A DNA stretch of 41,337 bases from Lacicoccus halitifaciens (GCF_040544485.1 NZ_JBDZDV010000010.1:1-41337), one strand, 5' to 3'; counted from the first letter of the stretch, positions 8,122 to 17,250 are shown. The notes: a model not told the origin generated them from the sequence alone. Program-made: numbers and translations.

Positions 8122-9315
8122 CTATTTGGCCAATACAGCTTTAACTTTTTCAATCGCTGTATCCAGGTCTTTCTGCTCGATGATGAGCGGCGGTGCAAAG
8201 CGTATGACAGTCTCATGCGTCTCTTTGCACAGGATGCCCTCTTCCTTCAGTGCTTCACAGTACGGGCGTGCCGATTCAGTCAGCTCGAGCCCGATGAACA
8301 GACCGCGGCCGCGGACGTCCTTGATCCTGTCATCATCGATTTTCAGCAGTTCAGCCTTGAAATATTCACCGAGTTCATGTGATTTTTCAACCAGTTTCTC
8401 GTCGATCAGCACATCGAGCGCCGCTTCCGACACTGCACATGCAAGCGGGTTCCCGCCGAACGTGGAACCGTGCGAGCCCGCATTGAACACACTCAGCACC
8501 TCACTGTCCGCAAGTACGCAGGAAATCGGGAACACCCCGCCGCCGAGCGCCTTGCCGAGGATGTACATATCAGGGACGACCTCATCCCAGTCACATGCAA
8601 AGAGCTTGCCCGAACGGCCGAGACCGGACTGGATTTCATCGGCGATGAACAATACATTATGCTCATCACACACTTCCCTGACCTGCTTTAAGAAACCTTC
8701 AGGCGGTATATTGATGCCCGCTTCACCCTGAATCGGCTCGAGGAGGATGGCTGCCGTATTTTCATTGATCGCTTCTTTGATCTGGTCGATGTCGCCGAAA
8801 TCAACAAGCTTGAATCCTTCAACGAGTGGACCGTAACCGCGTTTGTACTCCGCTTCCGAAGACAGGGATACCGGTACGAGTGTACGTCCGTGGAAGTTCT
8901 GGTTCATCGCTATGATCTCTGCCTTGTTGTCTTCCACGCCCTTGACTTCATATGCCCAGCGGCGGGCAGCCTTGACTGCAGTTTCCACAGCTTCGGCACC
9001 CGTGTTCATCGGCAGTGCCATCTCCTTGCCTGCAAGCTTGCAGACTTTTTCATACCATGGACCGAGTTTATCCGAGTGGAATGCCCTCGATGTCAGGGTG
9101 ACCCTGTCCGCCTGATCTTTGAGCGCCTGGATGATCTTCGGATGTCTGTGCCCCTGGTTGACCGCAGAATATGCACTGAGCATATCCATATATTCATTGC
9201 CCTCAGGGTCCCTCACCCATATGCCTTCAGCTTCCGATACGACGATCGGCAGCGGATTGTAGTTCGGTGCACCGTACTTGTTTGTAATTTCAATGATTTC
9301 ACTTGATTTTGTCAA
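8122..9315 (-). CDS. rocD: Ornithine aminotransferase
   Basis: PLP enzyme converting ornithine and 2-oxoglutarate to glutamate semialdehyde and glutamate. 397 residues, highly similar to S. aureus RocD. Motifs: GSHGSTFGGNPLA, the acidic ADEIQSGLGRSG segment, and the PLP lysine in LGKALGGGVFP. The TTG at 9315 was chosen: the protein then begins MTKSSEIIE like the staphylococcal enzyme, and AAGGG lies 9 bases upstream. The ATG at 9324 has the same AAGGG directly against it, too close to work. Adjacent to gudB as in S. aureus. Confidence 0.95.
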   Translation of the reverse strand: MTKSSEIIEITNKYGAPNYNPLPIVVSEAEGIWVRDPEGNEYMDMLSAYSAVNQGHRHPKIIQALKDQADRVTLTSRAFHSDKLGPWYEKVCKLAGKEMALPMNTGAEAVETAVKAARRWAYEVKGVEDNKAEIIAMNQNFHGRTLVPVSLSSEAEYKRGYGPLVEGFKLVDFGDIDQIKEAINENTAAILLEPIQGEAGINIPPEGFLKQVREVCDEHNVLFIADEIQSGLGRSGKLFACDWDEVVPDMYILGKALGGGVFPISCVLADSEVLSVFNAGSHGSTFGGNPLACAVSEAALDVLIDEKLVEKSHELGEYFKAELLKIDDDRIKDVRGRGLFIGLELTESARPYCEALKEEGILCKETHETVIRFAPPLIIEQKDLDTAIEKVKAVLAK

Positions 9316-9455
9316 TTGCCTCATCCCTTCATATTCACTTTATGTAATACTGTACCTGGTAAATGCTTCAGACCGCCATGGACGGCCCCGTCAAAACCTG
9401 TTGTGCGCAAAACTCTGTTGATATATTTCCAACCGGCGATAAACTCCCATCCTCT

Positions 9456-9484
9456 ATAATGACAATTCCAGAAGGTTTTTTCAA
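9456..9484 (-). promoter_or_regulatory. Putative rocD promoter
   Basis: Minus strand -35 TTGAAA (9479-9484), 17-bp spacer, -10 CATTAT (9456-9461). This would give a leader of roughly 130 bases before the rocD TTG. No clear operator was recognised in the leader. Confidence 0.5.
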
Positions 9485-9524
9485 GTTTTAATATTCAGTC
9501 AAGTGCGCGGGACTTTTTTTGGCA

Positions 9525-9558
9525 AAATAAAAAATCTACAGAATGAACTGTAGATTTT
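9525..9558 (-). terminator. Terminator of the S1-domain gene
   Basis: AAAATCTACAG and CTGTAGATTTT (loop TTCATT) followed by TTTTATTTT on the minus strand, 17 bases after the stop codon. Confidence 0.88.
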
Positions 9559-9574
9559 GCCTTTAAGATAATTT

Positions 9575-9961
9575 TCACTTATCCTGCATCCGCATTTTAG
9601 CTTCCTGTATCCACTGCGGCATCTTTTGTCGAAGGGACTCGAACCCGTATTCCTCTGAGTCTTTGATCTGTTCTATTATCGAACGTTTGTCTTTCTTCTT
9701 TTCTTCGTTCTTGAAATATTCGTTCTCCTTCAATGTCAGATTCAATTTTCCGTCCGGACCGACGCTGAGCACTTTGGCTTTGACGATCTGCCCTTTTGAT
9801 AAATATTGGCTGACATTGTGAACGTAATCATTCATCACTTCGGAGATGTGAATGAGTCCTTCTTGATTATCAGGGGTTCTGACAAAAGCACCGTAGGGCT
9901 GGATACCAGTAACTTTAACTTTTACAAACTGGTTTTTGCGGTATTTTTTTGTCACATTCAT
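9575..9961 (-). CDS. yugI: S1-domain RNA-binding protein (GSP13/YugI type)
   Basis: Small cytosolic protein of about 128 residues with one S1 domain near the N terminus (QFVKVKVTGIQPYGAFVRTPD to VGPDGKLNLTLKE), then a basic tail with EEKKKDKRS. S1 proteins of this type associate with ribosomes or RNA; YugI is a general stress protein in Bacillus. The start is uncertain: ATG 9961 has GGGG only 2 bases away, GTG 9955 has the same GGGG at 8 bases, and TTG 9988 would lie next to the promoter. The gene holds the same place next to rocD in S. aureus. Confidence 0.85.
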   Translation of the reverse strand: MNVTKKYRKNQFVKVKVTGIQPYGAFVRTPDNQEGLIHISEVMNDYVHNVSQYLSKGQIVKAKVLSVGPDGKLNLTLKENEYFKNEEKKKDKRSIIEQIKDSEEYGFESLRQKMPQWIQEAKMRMQDK

Positions 9962-9988
9962 TACCCCGCTAACATAAGCTCTATCCAA

Positions 9989-10128
9989 TTGTCATTTTAC
10001 CATATCATGGATATATAATCTAATGGAAAGAAAATTTGTCTCTCGGGGGACGCCTGAAGCCGCCGTGAATATGGAAGAGGCACCCCGCCTTGCAGGATGC
10101 CTCTTCCACTTTTCTTATATTTTTATAA
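9989..10128 (+). ncRNA. Candidate small RNA (promoter, short transcript, terminator-like hairpin)
   Basis: Plus-strand promoter-like boxes TTGTCA (9989-9994) and TATATA (10012-10017, spacer 17) or TATAAT (10014-10019, spacer 19). About 50 bases downstream a perfect 10-bp stem, GGAAGAGGCA (10073-10082) with TGCCTCTTCC (10098-10107), is followed on the plus strand by ACTTTTCTTATATTTTT. No gene on the plus strand precedes it, and the T-rich side is wrong for the minus-strand genes. The transcript would be about 100 nt and start opposite the yugI promoter. The T-tract is interrupted, so this is a candidate only. Confidence 0.3.
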
Positions 10129-10212
10129 TATGGTGAGCTATTTCAATCAGCAGTCCATATCCTCACCCTCTTTTAAAGGGTCCGGCGCTGAACCGGCGTG
10201 TATACTCCGATG

Positions 10213-10416
10213 TCACCTTCCGGATTCATCGGCTTCCTTCTGCTCGAGCTTCCTCATCACTTCTTCTTCGAAGTTCTTCATCTTCTCTTCCTGATTTTTA
10301 GAGTAGGATTTGATGATCCGGTATGCGGCATACGCAACCAGAAAACATATCAGCATAGCAAATGCTGCAGGGATATATTCCATCGGATCGTCCGGGAAAT
10401 ATAGGAAATCCATCAT
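10213..10416 (-). CDS. Small single-span membrane protein of unknown function
   Basis: 67 residues: a short N terminus, one hydrophobic segment at about 14-32 (IPAAFAMLICFLVAYAAYRI), then a charged, probably coiled-coil tail rich in Lys and Glu ending KEADESGR. The topology would leave the tail in the cytoplasm, as in YneF- or YtpI-like small proteins, but I do not recognise the family. A binding site AAGGTGAG lies about 10 bases before the ATG. It stands alone between yugI and ppiB, on the same strand as both; no clear terminator follows. Confidence 0.75.
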   Translation of the reverse strand: MMDFLYFPDDPMEYIPAAFAMLICFLVAYAAYRIIKSYSKNQEEKMKNFEEEVMRKLEQKEADESGR

Positions 10417-10557
10417 ATTACATCACTCACCTTTTCCAAGTCATTATAACAAATCCCTTTTTATATTAAACACCCGATTAGTGACCAATTTGTGAGAACT
10501 TGATTTTGACTTCCGTCTTCCCGGTCATTTCGGATGGTTTCCGGTCTTTTTTAAAAT

Positions 10558-10583
10558 AAAAAACCGGCTCTGGAATGAGCCGG
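10558..10583 (-). terminator. Terminator of ppiB
   Basis: Minus strand CCGGCTC, loop ATTCCA, GAGCCGG, then TTTTTTATTTT, 18 bases after the ppiB stop. Confidence 0.9.
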
Positions 10584-10600
10584 CTCCGGATGATCGTATA

Positions 10601-11191
10601 TTATTCTGTGACTTCGATGGTTTCTATCTTCACTTCATCTACAGGGCGGTCCTGTGCCCCTGTTTTCACTTCGGCTATATTTTCCACAATATCCATTCCC
10701 GCGATCACGTGGCCGAATACCGTATGCCTCTGATCGAGCCATGGCGTGCCGCCCTGTGTCTTATACGCTTCGATGATTTCCTCGGGATAGCCTGCGCCTT
10801 CGAGCTGGGAGAGCATCTGGGAAGGCACTTCCTTCAGCTGGACGATGAAGAACTGGCTGCCGTTCGTGCTCGGTCCCGCATTCGCCATGGACAGTGCACC
10901 GTAAAGGTTGAACGCCTCCGTTGAAAATTCGTCTTCGAACGTTCCGCCCCATATGCTCTCGCCGCCCATGCCCGTGCCTGTCGGGTCGCCGCCCTGGATC
11001 ATGAAGTCCTTGATCACACGGTGGAATATCTGGCCGTCATAGTAGCCGTTCTTTGCGTGGGTGGTGAAGTTTTCGACTGTTTTTGGAGCGATGTCCTTGA
11101 GCAGTTTGACAGTCACATCACCGTGGTTGGTCTTTATTACTGCCTGTACTTCGTTCTCGCCCAATGAATCCGTTAATTGTGGGTAAGTCAT
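10601..11191 (-). CDS. ppiB: Cyclophilin-type peptidyl-prolyl cis-trans isomerase
   Basis: Cytosolic cyclophilin (196 residues) that speeds proline isomerisation in folding proteins. Active-site motifs: FHRVIKDFMIQGGDP, NGSQFFIVQ and the HTVFGHV block. No signal peptide. It is very similar to the cyclophilin that lies next to mnhA in S. aureus, including an insert of about 30 residues after FFIVQ. AGGAGG lies 6 bases before the ATG. Transcribed divergently from the mnh operon. Confidence 0.95.
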   Translation of the reverse strand: MTYPQLTDSLGENEVQAVIKTNHGDVTVKLLKDIAPKTVENFTTHAKNGYYDGQIFHRVIKDFMIQGGDPTGTGMGGESIWGGTFEDEFSTEAFNLYGALSMANAGPSTNGSQFFIVQLKEVPSQMLSQLEGAGYPEEIIEAYKTQGGTPWLDQRHTVFGHVIAGMDIVENIAEVKTGAQDRPVDEVKIETIEVTE

Positions 11192-11220
11192 AAATAGCCT
11201 CCTAGGATTTCAAAAATTTC

Positions 11221-11247
11221 AAATTCACGTTTGGATTTCGTGAATTT
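11221..11247. promoter_or_regulatory. Inverted repeat between ppiB and mnhA
   Basis: AAATTCACG (11221-11229) and CGTGAATTT (11239-11247) are perfect 9-bp arms with a 9-base spacer, centred 43 bases upstream of the ppiB start codon. Possible operator or leader hairpin; no known consensus was recognised. Confidence 0.35.
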
Positions 11248-11310
11248 TTAAAGATAAAAAGTTAATCTCTCCGTATATATTACTACAAAAAGTTCATTTT
11301 TTTCAAACTG

Positions 11311-11345
11311 TATACATTTATTTAGATGTATCATTAATGTATAAT
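11311..11345 (+). promoter_or_regulatory. Putative mnhA promoter with inverted repeat
   Basis: TATAAT at 11340-11345 with a weak -35 TTTATT at 11317-11322 (spacer 17). The arms TATACATT (11311-11318) and AATGTATA (11336-11343) are perfectly complementary and overlap both boxes, so a repressor bound here would block the promoter. The start codon follows 37 bases later. Confidence 0.4.
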
Positions 11346-11382
11346 AATTTTATATTGCAAAAAACGCTAAGGAGGAGAACAA

Positions 11383-13785
11383 GTGACGCTGATACACTTT
11401 GCTATTTTACTGCCCGTCATTGCTGCTGTGGGCATCGGCATATTATACAGGTTCTACAAAAAAATCCATCTTGGCTGGTTTGTCCTGCCCATTCCCGCCG
11501 TCATCACCGTCTACCTGGCCACATTGATACCGGCCGTCAGCAACAATCAGGTGATTTATGAAACGATGCAGTTCATGCCGAGGGTGGGCATGAATTTCGA
11601 TGTTTATATAGATGGCCTGAGCCTGCTTTTCGCCATACTCATTGCCGGCATCGGGACACTTGTGGTCCTTTACTCCATCGGTTACCTCTCACAGCAGGAA
11701 AAGCTCGGCAACTTCTATGTATACCTGCTGATATTCATGACCGCGATGCTCGGTGTGGTCCTGAATGACAATGTACTCATGCTTTATTTATTCTGGGAAC
11801 TGACTTCAATATCCAGTTTCCTCCTCATCGCCTACTGGTTCACAAGGGAGCGCTCCATCTACGGTGCGCAGAAGTCGATGCTCATCACAATGTTCGGAGG
11901 ATTCCTTATGCTCGGGGGGTTCATCATCCTCAGCCTGATCACGGATACATACAGTATCAGGGGGATGATCGAACAGGTGCCGGCCATCCAGGAAGACCCG
12001 ATGACGATGCTTGCGATCGTCCTGATCCTTTTCGGGGCTTTCACGAAGTCTGCGCAGTTCCCGTTCTACATCTGGCTGCCGGACGCGATGGAGGCACCGA
12101 CCCCGGTCAGCGCCTACCTTCACTCGGCGACGATGGTCAAAGCGGGACTGTACCTGGTTGCAAGGTTCACTCCGCTGTTCGCATTTTCCGAACTGTGGGT
12201 ATGGAGTATCCTCGGAGTCGGACTCATCACACTCGTATGGGCTGCATTCAATGCAATCAAGCAGGATGACCTGAAAGCCGTACTCGCTTTCTCCACCGTC
12301 TCCCAGCTTGGACTCATCATGTCGCTCCTCGGGGCCGGCGCGCTCGCCGTTCAGACCGGTGCGGCCGAAGGGCTGTTCACTGTTGCCGTCGTCGCAGCCG
12401 TGTTCCATCTGATCAACCATGCGACGTTCAAAGGTGCCCTGTTCATGATCATCGGCATCGTCGACCACGAAACTGGCACAAGAAGCCTGAAGAAGCTCGG
12501 CGGCCTTATGACGATCATGCCGATCTCATTCACCATGACCCTCATCACATCACTGTCCATGGCAGGAATACCCCCATTCAACGGCTTCCTGTCCAAAGAA
12601 TTGTTTCTGGAGGCGATGTTTGCACTCCGGGAAGCGGACTTCAGCGTGCTTGCCGATGTGAGCGTGCTGTTCCCGCTGCTTGCGATCGTCGGCAGCATCT
12701 TCACATTCGTCTACTCGATCATTTTGATCAGGGGCATTTTCATGGGCAAACAGATGCCCGCCACACCCAAGAAGCCTCAGGAAGCCCCTGCACTCATGCT
12801 GATTTCACCTATGATACTGACGATTCTCGTCGTAGTCTTCGGGCTGTTCCCGAACATCCTGTCCGGCTCGATCATCGATCCGGCGGCGATGAGCATCCTG
12901 AACACTTCGGAACCGCTGAACACCGAGATTTACCACTGGCACGGCTGGGACAGCCCGGCGCTGTGGTCGACGATTGCCATCATAGCCGCCGGTACACTGA
13001 TGTATCTCTTCAGGGATGTCTGGAAGCCGGTCTACAGGCTTGGCACCGATGCCTTCACACTCAACTATCTATATGACCAGGGCCTGATTTACAGCCGCCT
13101 TGGTGCAGAAAGGATCACCGACGGATATATGACGGGTTATATACGGTCTTATCTGATTTATATATTCGGTGCATTCGTCATATTTTCACTCATCACCCTG
13201 ATCAATACGGATATTTCATTCGATTGGGGGGTCACCGCACCCATCGCCCTGCCTGAGATGCTGATCATACTCATCATCCTTGCAGCGGTGGCCGCGATGC
13301 TGATCACGCGTTCGAGGATGGTCTCCATCATCATGTTCAGTACGATCGGGTTTTCACTTTCCCTCCTGTTCGTGTTTTTCAGGGCAGTGGATCTCGCGCT
13401 GACGCAGCTTGCGGTGGAAGCCATCACTACAGCACTTTTCCTGCTGGCATTCTTCCATCTGCCGAAACGCAGCCGGCATGAAGAGCACAGGAGATTCAAG
13501 CTGAATAACCTGATGATCTCTGCAGCGGTGGGCATCGTCGCGACGGTGATCGGACTTGCGGCATATTCCAACCGCCTGTTCGATTCGATCAGCCAGTTCT
13601 ATATCGACAACGTCTACGACCTTGCGGCCGGCGGCAACATGGTCAACGTCATCCTCGTTGACTTCCGCGGCCTCGATACTTTATTCGAAACGCTCGTATT
13701 CGGCATTGCAGGCCTCGGCGTTTTTGTACTATTGAAACTCAGAGTCAATAAGGAAGGAGAGAATAAATATGAAGAGCACCCTTAA
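11383..13785 (+). CDS. mnhA: Mrp/Mnh Na+/H+ antiporter subunit A
   Basis: Largest subunit of the seven-part Mrp antiporter, 800 residues, homologous to NuoL of complex I. It has the Proton_antipo core with the invariant glutamate in LFWELTS, the block FPFYIWLPDAMEAPTPVSAYLHSATMVKAG (given here only as a landmark near residues 224-253), and the C-terminal MrpA-specific part with DLALTQL and VDFRGLDTLFE. The sequence is closest in memory to S. aureus MnhA1. GTG start at 11383 with GGAGGAG 5 bases upstream. First of seven overlapping genes; acts in the membrane to expel Na+ in exchange for H+. Confidence 0.96.
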   Translation: MTLIHFAILLPVIAAVGIGILYRFYKKIHLGWFVLPIPAVITVYLATLIPAVSNNQVIYETMQFMPRVGMNFDVYIDGLSLLFAILIAGIGTLVVLYSIGYLSQQEKLGNFYVYLLIFMTAMLGVVLNDNVLMLYLFWELTSISSFLLIAYWFTRERSIYGAQKSMLITMFGGFLMLGGFIILSLITDTYSIRGMIEQVPAIQEDPMTMLAIVLILFGAFTKSAQFPFYIWLPDAMEAPTPVSAYLHSATMVKAGLYLVARFTPLFAFSELWVWSILGVGLITLVWAAFNAIKQDDLKAVLAFSTVSQLGLIMSLLGAGALAVQTGAAEGLFTVAVVAAVFHLINHATFKGALFMIIGIVDHETGTRSLKKLGGLMTIMPISFTMTLITSLSMAGIPPFNGFLSKELFLEAMFALREADFSVLADVSVLFPLLAIVGSIFTFVYSIILIRGIFMGKQMPATPKKPQEAPALMLISPMILTILVVVFGLFPNILSGSIIDPAAMSILNTSEPLNTEIYHWHGWDSPALWSTIAIIAAGTLMYLFRDVWKPVYRLGTDAFTLNYLYDQGLIYSRLGAERITDGYMTGYIRSYLIYIFGAFVIFSLITLINTDISFDWGVTAPIALPEMLIILIILAAVAAMLITRSRMVSIIMFSTIGFSLSLLFVFFRAVDLALTQLAVEAITTALFLLAFFHLPKRSRHEEHRRFKLNNLMISAAVGIVATVIGLAAYSNRLFDSISQFYIDNVYDLAAGGNMVNVILVDFRGLDTLFETLVFGIAGLGVFVLLKLRVNKEGENKYEEHP

Positions 13786-14266
13786 AAAACTGGGTTACAA
13801 CAGAGTTCATAAACAGATGAATGACGTGTTCCTGAAATATACCGCGAAAGTGGTATTCCTTGTCATCATCACCTTCTCGATCAATTTATTCTTCTCAGGA
13901 CATTATACACCCGGCGGCGGCTTCGTCGGCGGGCTGCTGGCGGCGGGGGCGATCATACTCCTCCTGCTGGCATATGATCTGAAGACATTGCGTAAAATGC
14001 TTCCGATCGATGATAAAAGGACGATTACACTCGGACTTGCGATATCCTTCATCATCCCGGTGCTCCTGATGTTTTTCGGCACCCCGCTCTTCACACATCA
14101 GTATACGTATCTGCAGCTCCCTGTGTTCGGTGAAGTGCCGCTCCATACAGCTGTGATATTCGATGTCGGTGTATACATCACCGTAGCCGGCACGACGTTG
14201 CTGATCATCACCCTGCTCGCTTCCGAGCAGTTCATGTCGGATGCTGAAGGGGCGGATAAGGAATAA
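13769..14266 (+). CDS. mnhB: Mrp/Mnh antiporter subunit B
   Basis: 165 residues with four membrane spans; the MrpB signature FSGHYTPGGGFVGGLL is clear. It carries an N-terminal extension of about 16 residues (KSTLKKLGYNRVHKQ) compared with S. aureus MnhB, but the ATG at 13769 has a strong site GGAGAG 7 bases upstream, so I keep it; an internal ATG before NDVFLKY would give the usual length. Overlaps mnhA by 17 bases. Confidence 0.93.
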   Translation: MKSTLKKLGYNRVHKQMNDVFLKYTAKVVFLVIITFSINLFFSGHYTPGGGFVGGLLAAGAIILLLLAYDLKTLRKMLPIDDKRTITLGLAISFIIPVLLMFFGTPLFTHQYTYLQLPVFGEVPLHTAVIFDVGVYITVAGTTLLIITLLASEQFMSDAEGADKE

Positions 14267-14610
14267 TGGAGATTTTAATCATTGTACTCGCCGGCCTGCT
14301 GATCGGTGCATCAGTGTACCTCATGCTCTCGAAGAGTCTGCTCCGCATCATCCTCGGCACCGGCATCTTAAGCCACGGCATACTGCTCATGCTTCTGACG
14401 ATGGGCGGGCTCAAACGGGGCGGCATCCCGGTGCTGGACGATTCCGTCCAGCAGTATACGGACCCGCTGCCGCAGGCAATGCTGCTCACCGTCATCGTCA
14501 TCACTTTCGCGCTGACGGCCTATATGCTCGTCGTTGCGATACGTGTCTACAGGGAGCTTGGTACCGACGATGTCGAACAACTAAAAGGAGTGCCTAGAGA
14601 AGATGACTGA
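14266..14610 (+). CDS. mnhC: Mrp/Mnh antiporter subunit C
   Basis: 114 residues, NuoK-like, three membrane spans. Ends ELGTDDVEQLKGVPRED, closely like the end of S. aureus MnhC1, which marks this operon as the Mnh1 type. Overlaps the mnhB stop by one base (TAATG). Confidence 0.95.
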   Translation: MEILIIVLAGLLIGASVYLMLSKSLLRIILGTGILSHGILLMLLTMGGLKRGGIPVLDDSVQQYTDPLPQAMLLTVIVITFALTAYMLVVAIRVYRELGTDDVEQLKGVPREDD

Positions 14611-16096
14611 TATCATACCCATACTGCCCATAATGATCCCTGTCCTGGCCGGCATCATCCTGCTCGCCATCGGCAGGACCAACATTTATCTGCACAGGGT
14701 CATCGCATCGCTGACGGCCCTCCTCATGGTCATCGTGTCGATCGTCATAGTATACTATGTCGCACAATACGGCATCATCGTCACCCACGTCGGCAACTGG
14801 GAAGCACCCTTCGGCGTCAGCCTTGTTGTGGATATGCTTGCGGCGCTGCTCGTCCTTGCGACGTCGATCGTCACTTTTGCCGTCGTCGTATATTCCTTCC
14901 AGTCGATTGACGCGGCGAGGGAGCGTTTCTTTTATTACCCTATGATCATGTTCATGATCTCCGGCATCAACGGTGCCTTTACGACAGGCGATATATTCAA
15001 CATGTTCGTATTCTTCGAAGTGTTTCTGCTCGCCTCATATGTGCTGATCACGACCGGCGGCACGAAAATCCAGCTTCAGGAAGGATTCAAGTATCTGCTT
15101 GTCAATATCCTCTCCTCGAACTTCTTCGTGCTTGCCGTCGCCTACCTGTATTCGGCAGTCGGCTCATTGAACATGGCGGATATCCATAATAAACTGTCCG
15201 CATTTGACGGCGATGCGTCCATCATGTCACTCATCGCCGTCGTCATGCTGTTCGTGTTCGCGACCAAAGCCGGGCTGTTCCCGTTCTACTTCTGGCTGCC
15301 CGGCTCGTATTTTGCACCGCCCATGCCCATCATGGCACTGTTCGGTGCACTGCTGACGAAAGTCGGTGTTTATGCCATAGCCCGGGTCTATTCATTATTC
15401 TTCATCGATAATGTCGAGTTCACGCATCAGATGCTGATGCTGCTCGCGGTGCTTACGATTGTGATGGGGTCGATCGGGGCAATCGCCTATTCCGACATGA
15501 AGAAGATCGTCATCTACAACATACTGATCGCCATAGGAATCATCGTCGCCGGCATTTCAATGATGGATGAGGCAGGCACTGTCGGTGCCACATACTATCT
15601 GATCAATGACATCATCATAAAAGCGGGCCTCTTCCTCCTTGTCGGTTTCATCATCTACAGGACCGGGGAGAGTGACATCACCAAGCTCGGCGGACTGATG
15701 AAGATCCATCCGGTGACCGGGTGGATGCTCCTGATTTCGGCTTTCGGCCTCGCAGGGGTTCCGCCCCTGCCGGGTTTCTACGGCAAGCTGTTCATCGTGA
15801 CGTCGCTGTTCGATAACGGCCATGCCGTCTCAGGCATCATCGTACTCCTTTCCAGCCTGGTGGTGCTGTATTCGATCCTCAGGATATTCATCTCGGTCTT
15901 CTGGGGTGAGAGCATGGACTTCACCAAATTGAAGCCGATCAGTTATGACAAGCTTTTATTCTCGTCATTCCTGATGGTGATCATCATGGTCGCCTTCGGT
16001 TTCGGGGCGGATGCCCTTTACCCGCTCTTCGACAGCGCAGCACAGTCATTATATGAACCTTCATCCTATTCCGGTTATTTGTTGGGGGTGGATTAA
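14603..16096 (+). CDS. mnhD: Mrp/Mnh antiporter subunit D
   Basis: 497 residues, NuoM/NuoN-like proton-channel subunit with about 14 membrane spans. The conserved TM5 glutamate is in FFEVFLLASYVLI, and lysines typical of the discontinuous helices follow (TKAGLFPFYFWLPGSY, IIKAGLFLL). Overlaps mnhC by 8 bases. Works with subunit A as one of the two ion-translocating subunits. Confidence 0.96.
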   Translation: MTDIIPILPIMIPVLAGIILLAIGRTNIYLHRVIASLTALLMVIVSIVIVYYVAQYGIIVTHVGNWEAPFGVSLVVDMLAALLVLATSIVTFAVVVYSFQSIDAARERFFYYPMIMFMISGINGAFTTGDIFNMFVFFEVFLLASYVLITTGGTKIQLQEGFKYLLVNILSSNFFVLAVAYLYSAVGSLNMADIHNKLSAFDGDASIMSLIAVVMLFVFATKAGLFPFYFWLPGSYFAPPMPIMALFGALLTKVGVYAIARVYSLFFIDNVEFTHQMLMLLAVLTIVMGSIGAIAYSDMKKIVIYNILIAIGIIVAGISMMDEAGTVGATYYLINDIIIKAGLFLLVGFIIYRTGESDITKLGGLMKIHPVTGWMLLISAFGLAGVPPLPGFYGKLFIVTSLFDNGHAVSGIIVLLSSLVVLYSILRIFISVFWGESMDFTKLKPISYDKLLFSSFLMVIIMVAFGFGADALYPLFDSAAQSLYEPSSYSGYLLGVD

Positions 16097-16576
16097 TTGG
16101 CATTACAAATTTTAATCAATATCACGCTCGCATTCCTTTGGGTGCTGATCGTTTCAGATCTCTCGCTCGGGTCGCTTGCCCTCGGTTATCTGATCGGAAT
16201 TTTCCCGGTCTATATCATCAGGGATTTTTTGCCCGGCAGATTCTACCTGATCAGGGTCTATTATTCCCTGAAGCTGATTTTCGTGTTCGCCATTGAACTC
16301 ATCAAAGCCAACTATGACTTGACGAAAATCATCGTCAGCCCGAAAATCGACATCCATCCCGGCTTCTTCGCCTACCCTTGCGACCTTGAGGAGGAGTGGG
16401 AGATCGCCCTGCTTTCGGCGTTGATTTCTTTAACGCCGGGCACTGTGATCGTTGCCATCTCGGATGACTATTCCACAATCTACATCCACGGAATCAATGC
16501 CCTGGATGTGGATGCGGAGATTTCACTGATCAAAAACCGTTTTGAGAAATTGATTGAAGAGGTGAGCAAACCATGA
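16097..16576 (+). CDS. mnhE: Mrp/Mnh antiporter subunit E
   Basis: 159 residues: two or three N-terminal membrane spans, then a cytoplasmic domain with the MrpE signature SLTPGTVIVAISDD. TTG start at 16097, directly after the mnhD stop, with GGGGGTGG about 6 bases upstream. Confidence 0.93.
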   Translation: MALQILINITLAFLWVLIVSDLSLGSLALGYLIGIFPVYIIRDFLPGRFYLIRVYYSLKLIFVFAIELIKANYDLTKIIVSPKIDIHPGFFAYPCDLEEEWEIALLSALISLTPGTVIVAISDDYSTIYIHGINALDVDAEISLIKNRFEKLIEEVSKP

Positions 16577-16872
16577 CGACCTTCCTGGAGATTGTAATAC
16601 TGACAAGCGGAATCATATTCGCACTGTCCCTCGTCGGCCTGTCGTACAGGATCATCGTCGGGCCGACGCTGCATGACAAGATCGTCGCACTGGATGCATT
16701 CGGGGTGATGCTCATGGGGATGATCGCCATCACCGCGATCACCCTCGGCTCGGTATATTTCATCCCGATCATACTGCTCATCGGTACACTGGCATTCCTG
16801 TCCACCATAACATTTGCCAAATACCTGGAAAGGAATGTGATTATAGATGATGATAGAGATTCTGATGAATAG
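16573..16872 (+). CDS. mnhF: Mrp/Mnh antiporter subunit F
   Basis: 99 residues, three membrane spans; MrpF features GPTLHDKIVALDAFGVMLMG and the C-terminal FAKYLERNVIIDDD. Overlaps mnhE by 4 bases and mnhG by 26. Confidence 0.94.
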   Translation: MTTFLEIVILTSGIIFALSLVGLSYRIIVGPTLHDKIVALDAFGVMLMGMIAITAITLGSVYFIPIILLIGTLAFLSTITFAKYLERNVIIDDDRDSDE

Positions 16873-17236
16873 TCTGATCGCGTTCTTCCTGATCGGCGGC
16901 ACGCTGATGACTGCGCTTGCTGTGGTCGGCATGATCCGGCTGCCGGATATGTATTCAAGGCTGCATGCCACGACGAAGAGCACGACGCTCGGAGTCATCA
17001 TGATCATGACGGGCGCTTTCCTGTATTTCTGGTATATCGACGGATTGATCGAGACCAACCTGCTCCTCGGCGCACTGTTCATCCTACTGACGGCACCGGT
17101 GTCGAGCCACCTTCTGTCCCGCAGCGCCTTCCACGCCGACGTGAAGCCTTACAAGCTGACCGTTCTGAATGATCTGAAGCGGGATGAATCGGATCCGGAT
17201 GCTGAAAATGATCCGGACAGGGATATCGTGAAATAA
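16847..17236 (+). CDS. mnhG: Mrp/Mnh antiporter subunit G
   Basis: 129 residues, three membrane spans with the MrpG motif GMIRLPDMYSRLHATTKSTTLGV. The C terminus adds an acidic tail (RDESDPDAENDPDRD). Two adjacent ATG codons (16847 and 16850) are equally possible. Last gene of the operon. Confidence 0.93.
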   Translation: MMIEILMNSLIAFFLIGGTLMTALAVVGMIRLPDMYSRLHATTKSTTLGVIMIMTGAFLYFWYIDGLIETNLLLGALFILLTAPVSSHLLSRSAFHADVKPYKLTVLNDLKRDESDPDAENDPDRDIVK

Positions 17237-17250
17237 TTCTTCAGTAACAC

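Noticed and set aside
11806..12468. 220-codon ORF antisense to mnhA
   Set aside because: Same reason: charged shadow of a membrane protein.
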